NCBI GenBank assembly: GCA_947179155.2 | Contig: OX359269.1 | Coordinates: 52,141,524-52,205,523 of the forward strand | Direction: 5' to 3' | Source of the DNA: Hedera helix | Lineage: Eukaryota; Streptophyta; Magnoliopsida; Apiales; Araliaceae | Length of the DNA stretch: 64,000 nt | The notes under the pieces: model-generated | Seen by the model: the letters and a program-made list of their open reading frames with translations, nothing else | Told to the model about the DNA's origin: nothing | The model's database searches: none | Translations under genes and position numbers: made by a program | Part shown: piece by piece, positions 36,975 to 48,589 of the stretch | Layout: every line of letters starts with the position of its first letter | Position numbering within the stretch: the stretch's first letter is position 1

Positions 36975-38052
36975 CTAGGAATGACTTAAGAACACTTAGA
37001 GAGAACTTACACAAAGAAGTATTTAGAAAGTGGAAGAAAATGTATGTAAGAATGTTATGAAAAATTTCTTAAGTTAAGTCCTCTATTTATAGCCAAAAAT
37101 CTTATCATAACCAAAATTTTCTAATTTAATCCAAACCATTCATTTCAAGATAATGTTTAATCTATACCATTCATTTCATCTTTTAAGATTTCTTTAATTT
37201 AAACCATTCATTTAAAGAGCATCTTTAATCTACACCATTCATTTCAAATTATATATTATCTTTAATATATACCATTCATTTTATATCACCTAACTTTATA
37301 TTATAAACAAATAACTTTATCAATTCAATTATTCAACAATAAATCACACTTATTCATTATTATGAGTAATTGTTATAAATACAGTGTAGTTGGTTCTCTG
37401 AGTTAGATATCAAGTCAATTAATTAATGAAATACAACTGTTTAAATAATACCATAATAGAGATAACAATAATGCAGAAAATATGTAAAAGAAAGAATACG
37501 TTACTGTGTCATGACAATTATTGATTCAATAATGTGAATTACTGTGCATATGCTACTGTGACAATTATCAGTTTAATAATATGAATTATTGTGCATGTGA
37601 CAATAAAGTCAAATATTGTGCGATAACCACTTTATCAGTTTAATAATACGAAACACTGTGCAATGCCGTGTGCTACTGTGCAATACCGTGTGCTACTGTG
37701 CAATACCGTATGTTACTTGTAATACCGTATATTACTATTCTTTTACCACCGGATATTTTAACAATTAAAAGTAATAGTACCATTGACCATTTTAAAAATT
37801 GTTTATGTCATTTTCTATATCCGACAATTATTCTTTGTGGGGTCCACCAATGATTGGTTCGTACGGCGCCGTCGTACGAATATTCCCCGACAGAACGAAT
37901 ATTCCCCGACCAAACGAATATTGTCCGACATAATATAATTTACACATAACATCCTTAACTTTTAACTTTATCAATTTAACCACTTACTGTTTCATGAAAA
38001 TATATATGAAGAAAAAATAAATTTTATATTTCATAAAATTTGGGGTCTTACA
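36975..38052 (-). mobile_element. LTR-like sequence, copy A (minus strand)
   Basis: On the minus strand it starts TGTAAGACCCCAAATTTTATG (38052 leftwards) and has a TATAAATA box (complement at 37084-37091) followed by a leader-like stretch. It resembles the U3 and R parts of an LTR. It contains the 18-bp repeats TGCTACTGTGCAATACCG (about 37645-37735) and CGAATATTCCCCGAC (37877-37922). It is repeated almost exactly as copy B. No retrotransposon protein frame was seen. Confidence 0.65.
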
Positions 38053-38079
38053 TACACTTATAGATCTTCACAAATACTC

Positions 38080-39260
38080 AAGATGACTTAAGCACTCTTA
38101 GAGAGAACTTACACAAAAAGTATTTAGAGAGAGAAAGAAAGAACAAGTAAGGAAGTTTATGAAAAATCCTTAAGTTAATGCCTCTATTTATAGCCAAAAA
38201 TCTTATTATAACCAAGATTTCCTAATTTAATCCAAACCGTTCATTTCAAGATAATGTTTAATCCATACCATTCATTTTATCTTTTAAGATTTCTTTAATC
38301 TAAACCATTCATTTAAAGATCATCTTGTAATCTACATCATCCATTTCAAATTCTATATTATCTTTAATCTATACCATTCATTTCATCTTTTAAGATTTTC
38401 TTAATCTAAACCATTCATTTAAAGATCATCTTTTAATCTACACCATCATTTTCAAATTTTATATTATCTTTAATCTATACCATTCATTTTATATCACCTA
38501 ACTTTATATTATAAATAAATAACTTTATCAATTCAATTATTCAACAATAATTCACACTTATTCATTATTATGACTAATTGTTATAAATACAGTGTAGTTG
38601 GCTCTCTGAGTTAGATATCAAGTCAATTAATTAATGAAACACAACTGTTTAAATAACACCATAATAGAGATAACAATAATGCAGAAAGTATGTAAAAGAA
38701 AGAATACGTTACTGTGTCATGACAATTATTGATTCAATAATGTGAATTACTGTGCATATGCTACTGTGACAATTATCAGTTTAATAATATGAATTATTAT
38801 GCATGTGACAATAAAGTCAAATATTATACGATAACCACTTTATCAGTTTAATAATACGAAACACTGTGCAATGCTGTGTGCTACTGTGCAACACCGTGTG
38901 CTACTGTGCAATACCGTATGTTACTTGTAATACCGTATATTACTATTCTTTTACCACCGGATATTTTAATAAATAAAAGTGATAGTACTATTGACCATTT
39001 AAAAATTATTTATGTCATTTTCTATATCCGACAATTATTCTTTGTGGCGTCCACCAATGATTGGTTCGTACGGCGCAGTCGTACGAATATTCCCCGACAG
39101 AATGAATATTCCCCGACCAAACGAATATTGTCCAACATAATATAATTTACACATAACATCCTTAACTCTTAACTTTATCAATTTAACCACTTACTGTTTC
39201 ATGAAAATATATATGAAGAAAAAATTAAATTTTATATTTCATAAAATTCGGGGTCTTACA
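38080..39260 (-). mobile_element. LTR-like sequence, copy B (minus strand), tandem to copy A
   Basis: Same organisation as copy A: minus-strand start TGTAAGACCCCGAATTTTATG at 39260, TATAAATA complement at 38185-38192, 18-bp repeats near 38865-38945 and CGAATATTCCCCGAC at 39084. It has one extra ~100-bp unit of the CTTTAATCTAAACCATTCATTT repeat (38348-38450) relative to copy A. The tandem arrangement without an internal region suggests unequal recombination between LTRs. Confidence 0.65.
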
Positions 39261-39265
39261 ATAAA

Positions 39266-40594
39266 AATATCCTGTTTTTCGTCCGTCATTCTTTTAGACT
39301 TGTTGTTTAATTTTAATAGTACTTGCTTAAATTGTGCCACACAAATGCAGGTAGGGTGATAATTTTTTATATAATACAGTAATTTAATACGAAATAAAAT
39401 AAAAGTATTAATATTAAATATAAATAATTTATATGTTTAAACAGATTAATACGTTTAACACGTAATTTAAATAAGTTAAATATATATAATTAATAGATTG
39501 ATACATTTAATATGATTAGACCAATTTATTTAAATAATTTAAAAATAAATATAACATACTATTACATTTTACCTTTTTTATTGAGTTTTAATTTTCTTAA
39601 TTATTTTTCTAAATATGTTAAACTATATTTTATTAAATAAATATTATTATAATGAATAAAACATATTTTTATTTAATATATAAGTGAGTGATATTTTTCT
39701 TTTTTTAAAAAAATAATAATTTATATATTAGACCGGTTAAAAAAGTCAACACATTAATATAATTAATAAATATATTAATATTAATACTAAATATCTTAAC
39801 ACGAATAATATTAATATTAATTTATTTAGTATAATACATAAATTATAATTTAATACGATATTAATTCATTTAACATTGACAGGCCCGTGAGAAAATTAAA
39901 TGTGATCGTGACGTCCATCTGACAGCTGTGCTTTTGGACAAGTACGTTGTCGAATTCTATTATTCAAACTTAAATAATGTGCTATATACATTCTATTATT
40001 CGCATTTTAATTTTTTTTATTTAATGATATTTAAATTTATGTTTCGAAAAGAAGTATGTAAAATAAATATATGTATAAATAAATTCTACTGAATTAAATA
40101 AATTTTTAAATGTATTTATTTTATAATTTTTTTTTAAACTTAAAATATGGTCATGACGGGCACTTGACGCTATACTTTTAGGTGACTGGTAAGAATTTTA
40201 TCAATATAATTTCAAACTTAAATAAATTTGAGTGCTATATATTAGCTAGGAGTGCACTCTATAATTTGCATGTAACATGTGGTGAGAATAAAAACTTGGT
40301 AATGGATTGGCCAGGTTGAATAAATGTTTGATCACCGTTTAATACTGGATTTTATTCAGCTGAAGTTTTTTGTTTTTTTTTATCATTTGAAATTGTTAAA
40401 TCACTAAAAAAAATTATTTTAGTAAAATTGAAGAATCAATATAAAAACTTAATTTTATAAAAAAGGTGGGTCACGTGCTGCGTATGATCAGAAGAGAGCA
40501 GGTAGTATGTTACATTGGATCGGATTATATTAGAATATAACTAAATTAATTGGAAGTCATTTGTCCGGCCGGTACTTCTTTCGCTTTCGATCAC
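39266..40594. other. AT-rich region with upstream-type modules
   Basis: AT-rich DNA without a gene. The AATGTGATCGTGACG module appears near 39900 and, as ATGGTCATGACGGGCACTTGACGC, near 40147; it links this stretch to the segments at 1970 and 10411. The GTGGGTCACGTGCTGCGTATGA stretch (40467) has a diverged partner at 57008. Confidence 0.5.
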
Positions 40595-40602
40595 CTCACG
40601 GT

Positions 40603-41077
40603 TAGGGGTGTTCAAAATTTTCGATTTTTTCGATTTTTTATCGAATCGATCGATATCGGTTTTTTCGGTACCGATTTTTTTCGGTACCGGTTTTTTCGGT
40701 TTCGATTTTTTCGGTTTTTTATATTTTTCGGTAGCGGTAGCGGTATGGGTAATTTTGCATTTCGGTTCTATTCGGTATACCGAAAAAACCGAATTACATA
40801 ATTTAATAATAAATTTATATTAATTATTATATAATTAATAATAATTATATATATTATTATATATATAATAATATATATAATTAATAATAATTATATATAT
40901 TGTTAATCGGTAAAAACCGAAAACCGAACCGAAAAAACCGAACCGAATTTGTACCGAACCGGTACCGAAATCGATAATTCGGTTCGGTTTTCGGTTCGTG
41001 TTTTAGCGGTAATTTTGGTTCGGTACTGGTTCGATTTTTTCGGTACCGGTTCGATTTTTTACCGATGAACACCCCTA
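40603..41077. mobile_element. hAT-type MITE with TCGGT-rich interior
   Basis: Perfect 12-bp ends TAGGGGTGTTCA / TGAACACCCCTA, flanked by CTCACGGT (40595-40602) and CTCACGGC (41078-41085), an 8-bp duplication with one change. The interior is built from CGGTTTTTTCGGTACCG-type repeats on the left half and their complement on the right, making a long imperfect foldback. The Phe-rich and Arg-rich open frames on both strands come only from this repeat. The uninserted module is preserved at about 10441 and 2002. Confidence 0.9.
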
Positions 41078-41085
41078 CTCACGGC

Positions 41086-41689
41086 TGTGTTAGGTTTCAC
41101 ATGTTAGTAACTCCTATCTATCATATTTCTTCAGCCCACGCTTTAGTTTCCTCAATCGACTAAACAATCATCTATCTTCTTGTCAAAATGTTCACATTGA
41201 AATATATTTTTCATTTTAATTTGTCGTGTATATATATATATATAATTAAAAGCAAAAAAACAATCACATATTGATGATATTTTTCAGAATGAAAGTCATG
41301 CAAATATCTAGCTAAGCTCGGCCAAAAAATTTTGGAGAACCTGCAGTTACATTTGCAATGGTAGGTGCACAATTATTGACAAAACTAATGAAACTATTTT
41401 TTCGTTGTTTGTAAAAATTTTCAGTTTAATCTTTGTAAAATGAAACAAAATAATCCCGAATAAAACCATTACGTACTTCTTTTCATTCTTTTATATCACG
41501 GGTTTTCTATTTCCAACATCAATTATCTGATTTCAGATTTAATCGAAAAGAGCAAGATGGGATATATATGCTACTATCTACTAATTTAGTCGCCAATATA
41601 TATCAAGAATTGATATTTTCATAAGAGAAATTGATATTTTCAAAAGAAAATTATCGCTATAGAGATACGTCAATAATTAAAAACGTCGA
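41086..41689. repeat. Upstream-type module shared with 2030-2160 and 48590-49420
   Basis: Shares GTTAGGTTTCACATG, CTCCTATCTATCATAT and CAATCATCTATCTTCTTGTCAAAATG with 2030-2140, and TTGAAACAAAATAATCC and TTTAGTCGCCAATATA with 48700-49415. It keeps the empty site (TTTTCTATTTCCAACATC at about 41505) of the hAT element at 48778. AATTGATATTTTCA fragments at 41616-41642 belong to the small palindromic family seen at 43766 and 54804. Confidence 0.6.
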
Positions 41690-43342
41690 TAATTAGAAAT
41701 TATTATAAGGGTAGTTTTGATATTTTAGTTTGTACGCTAAGGTTATGTTTGTTTGTAAAAAATATACTTAGGATTGGACTATTTGTATTAATTTAATACT
41801 ACTTCGGATAATTTTATCCCATGATGAGAGATTAATAGTCCTTTAAATAATCCTATGAACTATTTTTTTTATCATTTATAAGGCTTTTTATGTGAGATTA
41901 TATAATTTCATGAAAAATTTGAGATTAATAATTCTCCTTATTTTAAGCTATTAAATGACTTTATGGGACTAATAGTCAAATATTAAGGGATTAATAATCC
42001 CTCATCAAGGGATTAAATAGTGCAAATTAATATTAAATTAAGATAAATAGTCAAATCTTAAGTATATTTTTTGCAAATAAATATAGCCTAAGTGTTTAGA
42101 AAATTTCCTTCCAAATAAAGAAAAATTTTTGGAGGAAATTTTTAAAGATTTTTTTTCTTTCTCTTCTCTTAAAACTCGAAAGTAATTTTTTTTTATTCTC
42201 CTTCCTAAATTTTCTTTTTTTCCCTTTCTTTTCTCTCCCTTTTGAGTTTTGACAACTGAAATTATTTCCGATAGTAATTTTCACCTACTAGTCAACGGTG
42301 ACAAGGAATGATGGGGGAAAAAATTAGAAACCAATTTTTTTCAATAATAATAAATTAAATTTTTAAAATTCAATTAGAAAAAAATATTTTTAAATATTTC
42401 TCATACAAATTTTAATATCTGAGAGGGGGAAAAAGTGATTTTTTTCATTAATCATATGATAGACTGGCGATGGTTTTTAGACTATTTTGTTGGCGCTAAA
42501 TTTTATAAACTACTTTATTTTTTTCAAACTTATTATTAACGTTGATATGTTAAAAATTAATGTTACTTTTATAATTTAAAAATACAAATGTAATTCAAAT
42601 TTTAAAAATAATAAAGAAGAAAGTATATTTCTAATTTTAAAAAAGAGGGAGTTAAAACCATGGCAGTAACACTATAATTAACAATAAAACTATGAAACAT
42701 AAGATTTAATTCAAATAAAACTATGAAACATAAGATTTAATAAATTTTAATTTAAGTATGACAATTAATTAACAATAAAATTACTATAATATTTTTAACA
42801 ACTTTTACAGTTACAATGTTTATTTAAGTTTGTAATAAAAATTTATATTAGTGTTTATATTGATGATATTTTCTTGATATTCTAATGTAAATAAAACTAT
42901 GAGATTCAAGATTTAATAAATTTTAATTTAGTTATAATAATTAGTTAATTAGCACTAAAATAATTATAATTTTATAACTAATTCTATATTTATTTTGTTT
43001 TAAAAAAATCACATATATTAGTAATATAATTATTTGATAGGATTTCAAATCTTAATGAATTTAATTTAGTTAGGACTTTAGTTTAATAATGAAATTTATG
43101 AATAATATTAATATAATTAAATTGCGTGATATATTAAGAGATATTTCCAATATCTTAGTATCTTAATAAAATTACAATAATAAAATTATCCGACATAAAA
43201 TTTATTAAGATATATTATCTTGCATAATTTTTTAATAAGTTTGGTAGAATCAAAAATAATTTTTTTTAAAAACAAATTCATTTTCCTGTTAGAGATAGAG
43301 AATCAAAAAATATCTTTTCTTTTCCTAATAGGTTTAGTTTCC
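41690..43342. repeat. Segmental duplication, copy 1 (partner 58029-60627)
   Basis: Near-identical to 58029-60627 except for two blocks missing here: about 530 bp between 42494 and the CGCTAAATTTTATAAAC join, and about 470 bp after CATGGCAGTAACACTA (42673). It holds a Tourist-like MITE (41741-42088). The 62-residue minus-strand frames at 42096 and 58431 translate identically, which shows how recent the copy is, not that the frame is a gene. Beyond 43342 copy 1 continues where copy 2 is interrupted by an LTR. Confidence 0.9.
41741..42088. mobile_element. Tourist-like (PIF/Harbinger) MITE, copy 1
   Basis: Begins GGTTATGTTTGTTTG and ends CAAATAAATATAGCC; inverted similarity continues inwards about 70 bp. 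Flanked by TAA on both sides (41738-41740, 42089-42091), the 3-bp duplication of PIF/Harbinger MITEs. 348 bp, no coding. It travelled inside the segmental duplication (copy at 58076). Confidence 0.88.
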
Positions 43343-44610
43343 TTGTGAATATGTTACAAATTTGAATAATATTTAATTTTTATAAATTTAGATAGTACTT
43401 ATACTAAATTTGGTAGAAAAGAAAAAAGTCAAACAAAAAAAAATTGTGAAATCAAGTTTGTGATTTTAATTATATTGTTTATTTAAAATATTTTTATATT
43501 TAAAATTAATTTGATTTAATCAACTTTCAAAAATAATATATTTTTTAATTAGTAGTATTATTTAAGTAATTTATAATTTTCATAATTATATAGTTTAAAG
43601 TTAAATTAATTTATATTAAAAAATATTTTAAATTTACTTCATAAAGTCAATATTGATATAGTTTGGAATGGAGAGAGTACTACTTATTTATAAGGCAAAA
43701 AAAAATCTTTGTAATATGTTCGCAATTATCCACCATTAAATTGGTTATATAATGCAATTGTTTTAGGGAATTGATATTTTCACAAGTTAATTTGATATTT
43801 TCACAAGTGAATCTATTTGTTCTTATTAAATATCAAATTAACTTGTGAAAATATCAATTCTCTTGTTATATTATTCATTATCTGTGTGGGTGTGGAGAAA
43901 TATATATGTGCACGAGCCAGCACGAAAAACATGTGAATAAAATATGATAATATGGATAGTATTAATTATACACTCGAATTTAATTATTTTTTTTCTGATC
44001 AAAAAGACTTTTGAAAGTATAAATTTATAAATGGCTCAAATTCGGTGCCTGCCCGTTAATGATTGCCCACATCTACTGACGTGTTTAAAATATTCAAAGT
44101 CCAGATAGTAAAAGTTTTAATTTAATTTTTATATTTATTAATTTTTATCTCTTAAATATATTTAAATGTGCAAATGAATTGATGGGGGCTACTTATGCCA
44201 AGTATTGTGATTTTTACAAGAAGGTTGAGATTTGTGATATCATCCATTTATAATAGTGTTCGTAAAAAGTTGGGCTCAAGTAGGGTAATTAAGAAAGATG
44301 TGTCATGTTCTACTGGTTGTCTAAAACGGTAAATGCTTAATTTAAATCAATGTATTTGAATAGTTCCGTCGTGGGGTTGCTTAATGTGTTGAGTATCATG
44401 GATTTGAGCACGTGTTAGAATTTTTTAATTATTATAACAATATTATTTAATATGTAAATTATTGTACAATTTGAATAAAGTATTTAATGAACACATCAAA
44501 CAAATGATATTAATAAAAATTTGATAAACTTAAATATATCATGTACTCTTATTTTTTTATTTTTTTTTAATTATATACAATTGCTTTACGATATTGGAAT
44601 TTTAAATTTA
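43343..44610. other. AT-rich region, no gene; contains a short perfect palindrome
   Basis: No coding frame is supported. It includes the palindrome at 43766-43863. A little less AT-rich sequence at 44030-44340 has no recognisable product. Confidence 0.4.
43766..43863. mobile_element. 98-bp palindrome, mini-MITE of the AATTGATATTTTCA family
   Basis: Arms of about 35 bp (AATTGATATTTTCACAAG, then TTAATTTGATAT) are nearly perfect complements around a short loop. The same end motif appears at 41616, at the ends of the 257-bp element at 54804 and inverted at its right end. Confidence 0.65.
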
Positions 44611-47580
44611 GAACAGTTGAACGTAGTTTTCATGATTAATATTGCCGACATATAATTCCAAGAGTTAATTACCGTACGAAATATGCAATGAATGTGGACC
44701 TCAAGTACTTGGATCATGGTGGGCAACAACTTGAGGGTGTCTATTTCCCGTTAAAGAACAATACTAACTTTCGATCTTTTGTACAAATGTAAAAGTACGA
44801 AAAATTATAAGGTATTTTGAAACCCTTGTTAAGTTATGTTTTATATTATTTATGTATTATTATCTTAATATTTAAACTAGTCATTATACTTTAAGGCTAT
44901 ATTTGTTTGTAAACTACATATTTAGAATTGAACTATTTGTATTAATTTAAAGTTATTTTTGATTTTTTTATCCCACAATGAGGGATTAATAGTCCTTTAA
45001 ATAGTCCTTGGACTATTTTTTTTTTATAATTCTTAAGGCTTTTTATGAGGGATTATATAATCCCATGATGAATTTGGAATTAATAGTCCCTCTCATTTTA
45101 AGCTATTAAATGTTTTTATCGGACTAATATTTCAACATGAAGGGATTAATAATTCCTCATCATGGAATAAAAAAGTCAAAAATAACTTTAAATTAATACA
45201 AATAGTCCAATCCTAAGTATATATTTTGCAAACAAATATAGCCTAAATGTTTAAATAAAAATACATGAATGATATAAAATATTACGTATCACGTTTTTCA
45301 AGACTATTAAATAATTATTCTGAAAAGTACGAACTTGCATGGCAAAAGCATTCATGGTGGCTTGGGGACCGACCAACAACCATGCTTGTTTTCATTTAAT
45401 AATTAATTAATACTTTTTTTGTTTCAAATTAAATGATTAATTTAATTTTTTTTATATTTAAATTGATTATTTTTAAAATTAATTATTACATCATTTTTGT
45501 CAAAATATAAATGAAGAAAGTATAATTAATAAAAATATATACAGTTGAAGGTAGCTTTCATGATTAATATCGCCTAGATATAATTCCAAGTTAACCGTAC
45601 GAAATATGCAATGAATTTGTCGACCTTAATTACTGTGGTCCTGGGCTAGAACTTGCGGTATCTATTTCCAGTTAAAGTGCAATCCTAACTTTTGATTTTG
45701 AACAAATGAAGCATGGAAAGTACGTAATTGCATGGCAAATGCATTCATAGTGGCTTGGGGACCAACCAACAACCATGCTTGTTTCCATTTAATAATTAAT
45801 TACTATTTTTTTTGTTTAAAATTAAATATTTAATTTTAACTTTTTATATTTAAATTGTTCATTTTTAAAACTAATTGTTACACCATTTTTGTCAAAATAT
45901 AAATAAAGAGATTATAACCAAAAAAATATATACAATTTACAATTAATCTCGATTTTAATATTTTTAAAAATATATTTATATATCTTTAATTCTAAATATA
46001 GTCAATTTAATTTAAAAAAGTCAAAGGAGAATATTTAATTAGAAACAGAGAGTGTAATACATTTCATTTTGCGATGCGACCTAACGTAAGTCATGGCAGA
46101 TGGCTCGATTAAACTAATTAAAATTATTATGTTCCGTACAAACTATCTCATATAAATTAATTAATTTTTTATTGGAAGAAAAATTTGTATTAAAATAAAT
46201 ACATAATCCAAATGGCTTGGATTATGAATAGAACACTAAATGAAAATACAACCCCAGCCAAAGACTATCCAGATGAATAATACAATATCACAAGCCGACC
46301 AAAACAAAGAGAAAAACAATTAAGATACTAAACACACAACAACTTCAGTAATATTAAACTTCCAATCTTCTACAGACAACTTCAGTGACTGCTATTTTAT
46401 TTATCATGTGTCGCAATAATGTTGTCTAGTAATACAAAATTTTGTGGTATTGTAGGTATATACAAACTTAAATTTATATGTTCATTAAATTCAAATTATT
46501 CGGATTGGCTTATACTTCAATAAGTTTGATCAATAGACACTATGACTAAGTAAAATGTGTATTTGAGCTTGAGAATTTATTAGTAGTCCAATTGTGAGTT
46601 TGCCTAATATTTTGAGTCTCATGGATTTGAACTCATATTATAGCCGTTAAATTTTTTTAATTATTATAAAAATATTATTTGGTAAGTAAATTACTATAAA
46701 ATATGAGTGAGGCGACATTTAATGAACACATCAAACAAATAAAATTAGCCAAAATTTAGATATATCATGTGCTCTTATTCTTTTCTTTTTTCTTTATTTT
46801 TTTGTGTGATTGCTATACAATATTCGGATCTTAAATTTAACAGAGTTGAACGTTGTTTTCATGATTAATATCGCCTAGATATAATTCCAAGAGTTAAATA
46901 CCGCACGAAATATGCAATGAATTGTGGATCAATTGAACAGATGAAGCATGGAAAGTACGTACTTGCATGGCAAATGCATTCATGGTGGCTTGGGGACCAA
47001 CCAACAACCATGCTTGTTTCCATTTAATAATTAATTAATATTTTCTTTGTCTCAAATTAAATGTTTAATTTTAATTTTTTATATTTAACTTGATCATTTT
47101 TAAAATTAATTGTTACACCATTTTTGTCCAAATATAAATGAAAAGAATATAACCAAAAAACATATATATAATTTATTATTAACCTCATTTTTTATATTTT
47201 TAAAAATATATTTGTATATGCTTAATTATTAATTTTAAATATATTCAATTTGATTTAAAAAAATAAAAAATAAATATTTAATTTAAAACAGATGGAGCAA
47301 TACATTCCATTTTGCGATGCGACCAAACGTATGTAAGACATGGTAGATGGCTCGATTAAACTAATTAAAATTATTATGTCCCGTACAAACTGTCTCATAT
47401 AAATTAATTATTATTATTCTTTTATAGGAAGAAAAGATTGTATTAAAATAAATACATAATCCAAGTGGCATGGATTATGAATAGAACACTGAATGAAAAT
47501 ACAACCCCAGCCAGAGACTATCCAGATGAATAATACAATCACAAGCCGATCCCAAACAAAGAGAAAAATGTTGGGAATTA
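44611..47580. repeat. Threefold ~1 kb repeat, non-coding
   Basis: Three units share a module with TTCATGATTAATAT...ATATAATTCCAAG...ACGAAATATGCAATGAAT (44625, 45553, 46858) followed by CATGGCAAATGCATTCATGG...CCAACAACCATGCTTG (45338, 45733, 46967). Units 2 and 3 also share 46060-46320 / 47310-47550 (GCGATGCGACC, then AATCCAAATGGCTTGGATTATGAAT). The latter stretch reads on the minus strand like a LINE 3' end, but this is uncertain. The first unit is split by a Tourist-like MITE. Confidence 0.75.
44895..45243. mobile_element. Tourist-like (PIF/Harbinger) MITE, copy 3 (diverged)
   Basis: Ends GGCTATATTTGTTTG / CAAACAAATATAGCC are perfectly inverted and flanked by TAA on each side. It shares the interior (GAGGGATTAATAGTCC, GGGATTAATAATTCCTCAT) with the copies at 41741 and 58076 but differs at many positions, so it is an independent insertion. 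Confidence 0.88.
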
Positions 47581-48010
47581 ATATCCTGGAGCTAACATAT
47601 ATGTTTAAAATTTAATTTAATCTAAAAATTTTAATTATTAAATCTTAAGCTTATTCATGTATATTAATCATTCACTCTTTGATTTTTATCCGATGTGATA
47701 TTTCAACCCACTTGTAATATTCTTGAATTACCGCACACTAATTCTTGAGCGTATTCTTTTAAAGAGGTTCACCAGTCCGGAATCATACTAGTTATTGTGG
47801 GAGAACCGAAAAGCCAAATTTATTGTTGGGGGAGAATCGGAGAGCTCACTCGTTGTGTGCGCATACATAAGACACTAACATATATGTTTAGAACTCAACT
47901 TAACCCAAAAAATTTAGTCATTAAGTATTGGGTTCATTCATATATATTAATCTTTCACTCTTTTATTATTTATTCGATGTGAAACTTCAACTCACTTATA
48001 ATATATTAAC
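47581..48010. repeat. Direct repeat pair of ~130 bp
   Basis: 47596-47720 and 47876-48004 share CTAACATATATGTTTA, then ATTCATATATATTAATC and CACTCTTT...ATTCGATGTGA. The spacer (47720-47870) has GGGAGAACCGAAAAGCC and GGGGGAGAATCGGAGAGC, a second imperfect pair. No gene was recognised. Confidence 0.6.
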
Positions 48011-48589
48011 AAAAAAACAATATACTAAACACAAAACTTCACTAATATTAAACTACCAACTTCTAAAGACAAAATTATATTGGCCACCATCTTGCTGTGA
48101 ACACGATCAACACCAACAACCCACAGATTGGCATAACAAAAATGAAAACTTTATATTCCATAATTCAAAACTCCTCGAACATATGACCGGTAGCGTTCAT
48201 TGACAGAGAATTCGATCAAATGTGACAGCTTAACAGTGTATAAGTTGACAATTTCTGCTAGTAATTCCCATTGTAATACCTTTCTTATATAGTTAATATT
48301 AACATTTATGGAGAAAAAAGAGGGGGGAGGCGGGGAAGGACTATGGCCCATACAAGCTCGAGTGCAAATCAGTTGTATCCTTATCCTGTTCCTGTCTCAT
48401 CTTAAGCTATGTTGTTTATCGTTGGTATATGTAATATAATTAATAATTTATAGTTAATTTTTTTAAATGATAAATATTATTTAACACCAATAATGACAAT
48501 TAAAGACAAAAATTAAAAAGAACAGATCTCTTCGCTACATACAAGAATTTAGAAATAATATATATATGTCCTTAAAGATGGAACTTTTT
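48011..48589. other. AT-rich region, nothing recognised
   Basis: Open frames on both strands (47928-48203, 48151-48351) lack recognisable domains and are probably chance. Confidence 0.4.

Noticed and set aside
40550..41072. Phe-rich and Arg/Pro-rich frames on both strands
   Set aside because: Produced by CGGTTTTTT repeats inside a hAT-type MITE.
42096..42284. Lys-rich 62-residue frame conserved identically at 58431-58619
   Set aside because: Conservation reflects a recent segmental duplication; composition is A-tract driven and no domain is visible.
47797..48351. Small frames of 61-91 residues
   Set aside because: No homology, biased composition, no conserved start or splice context.
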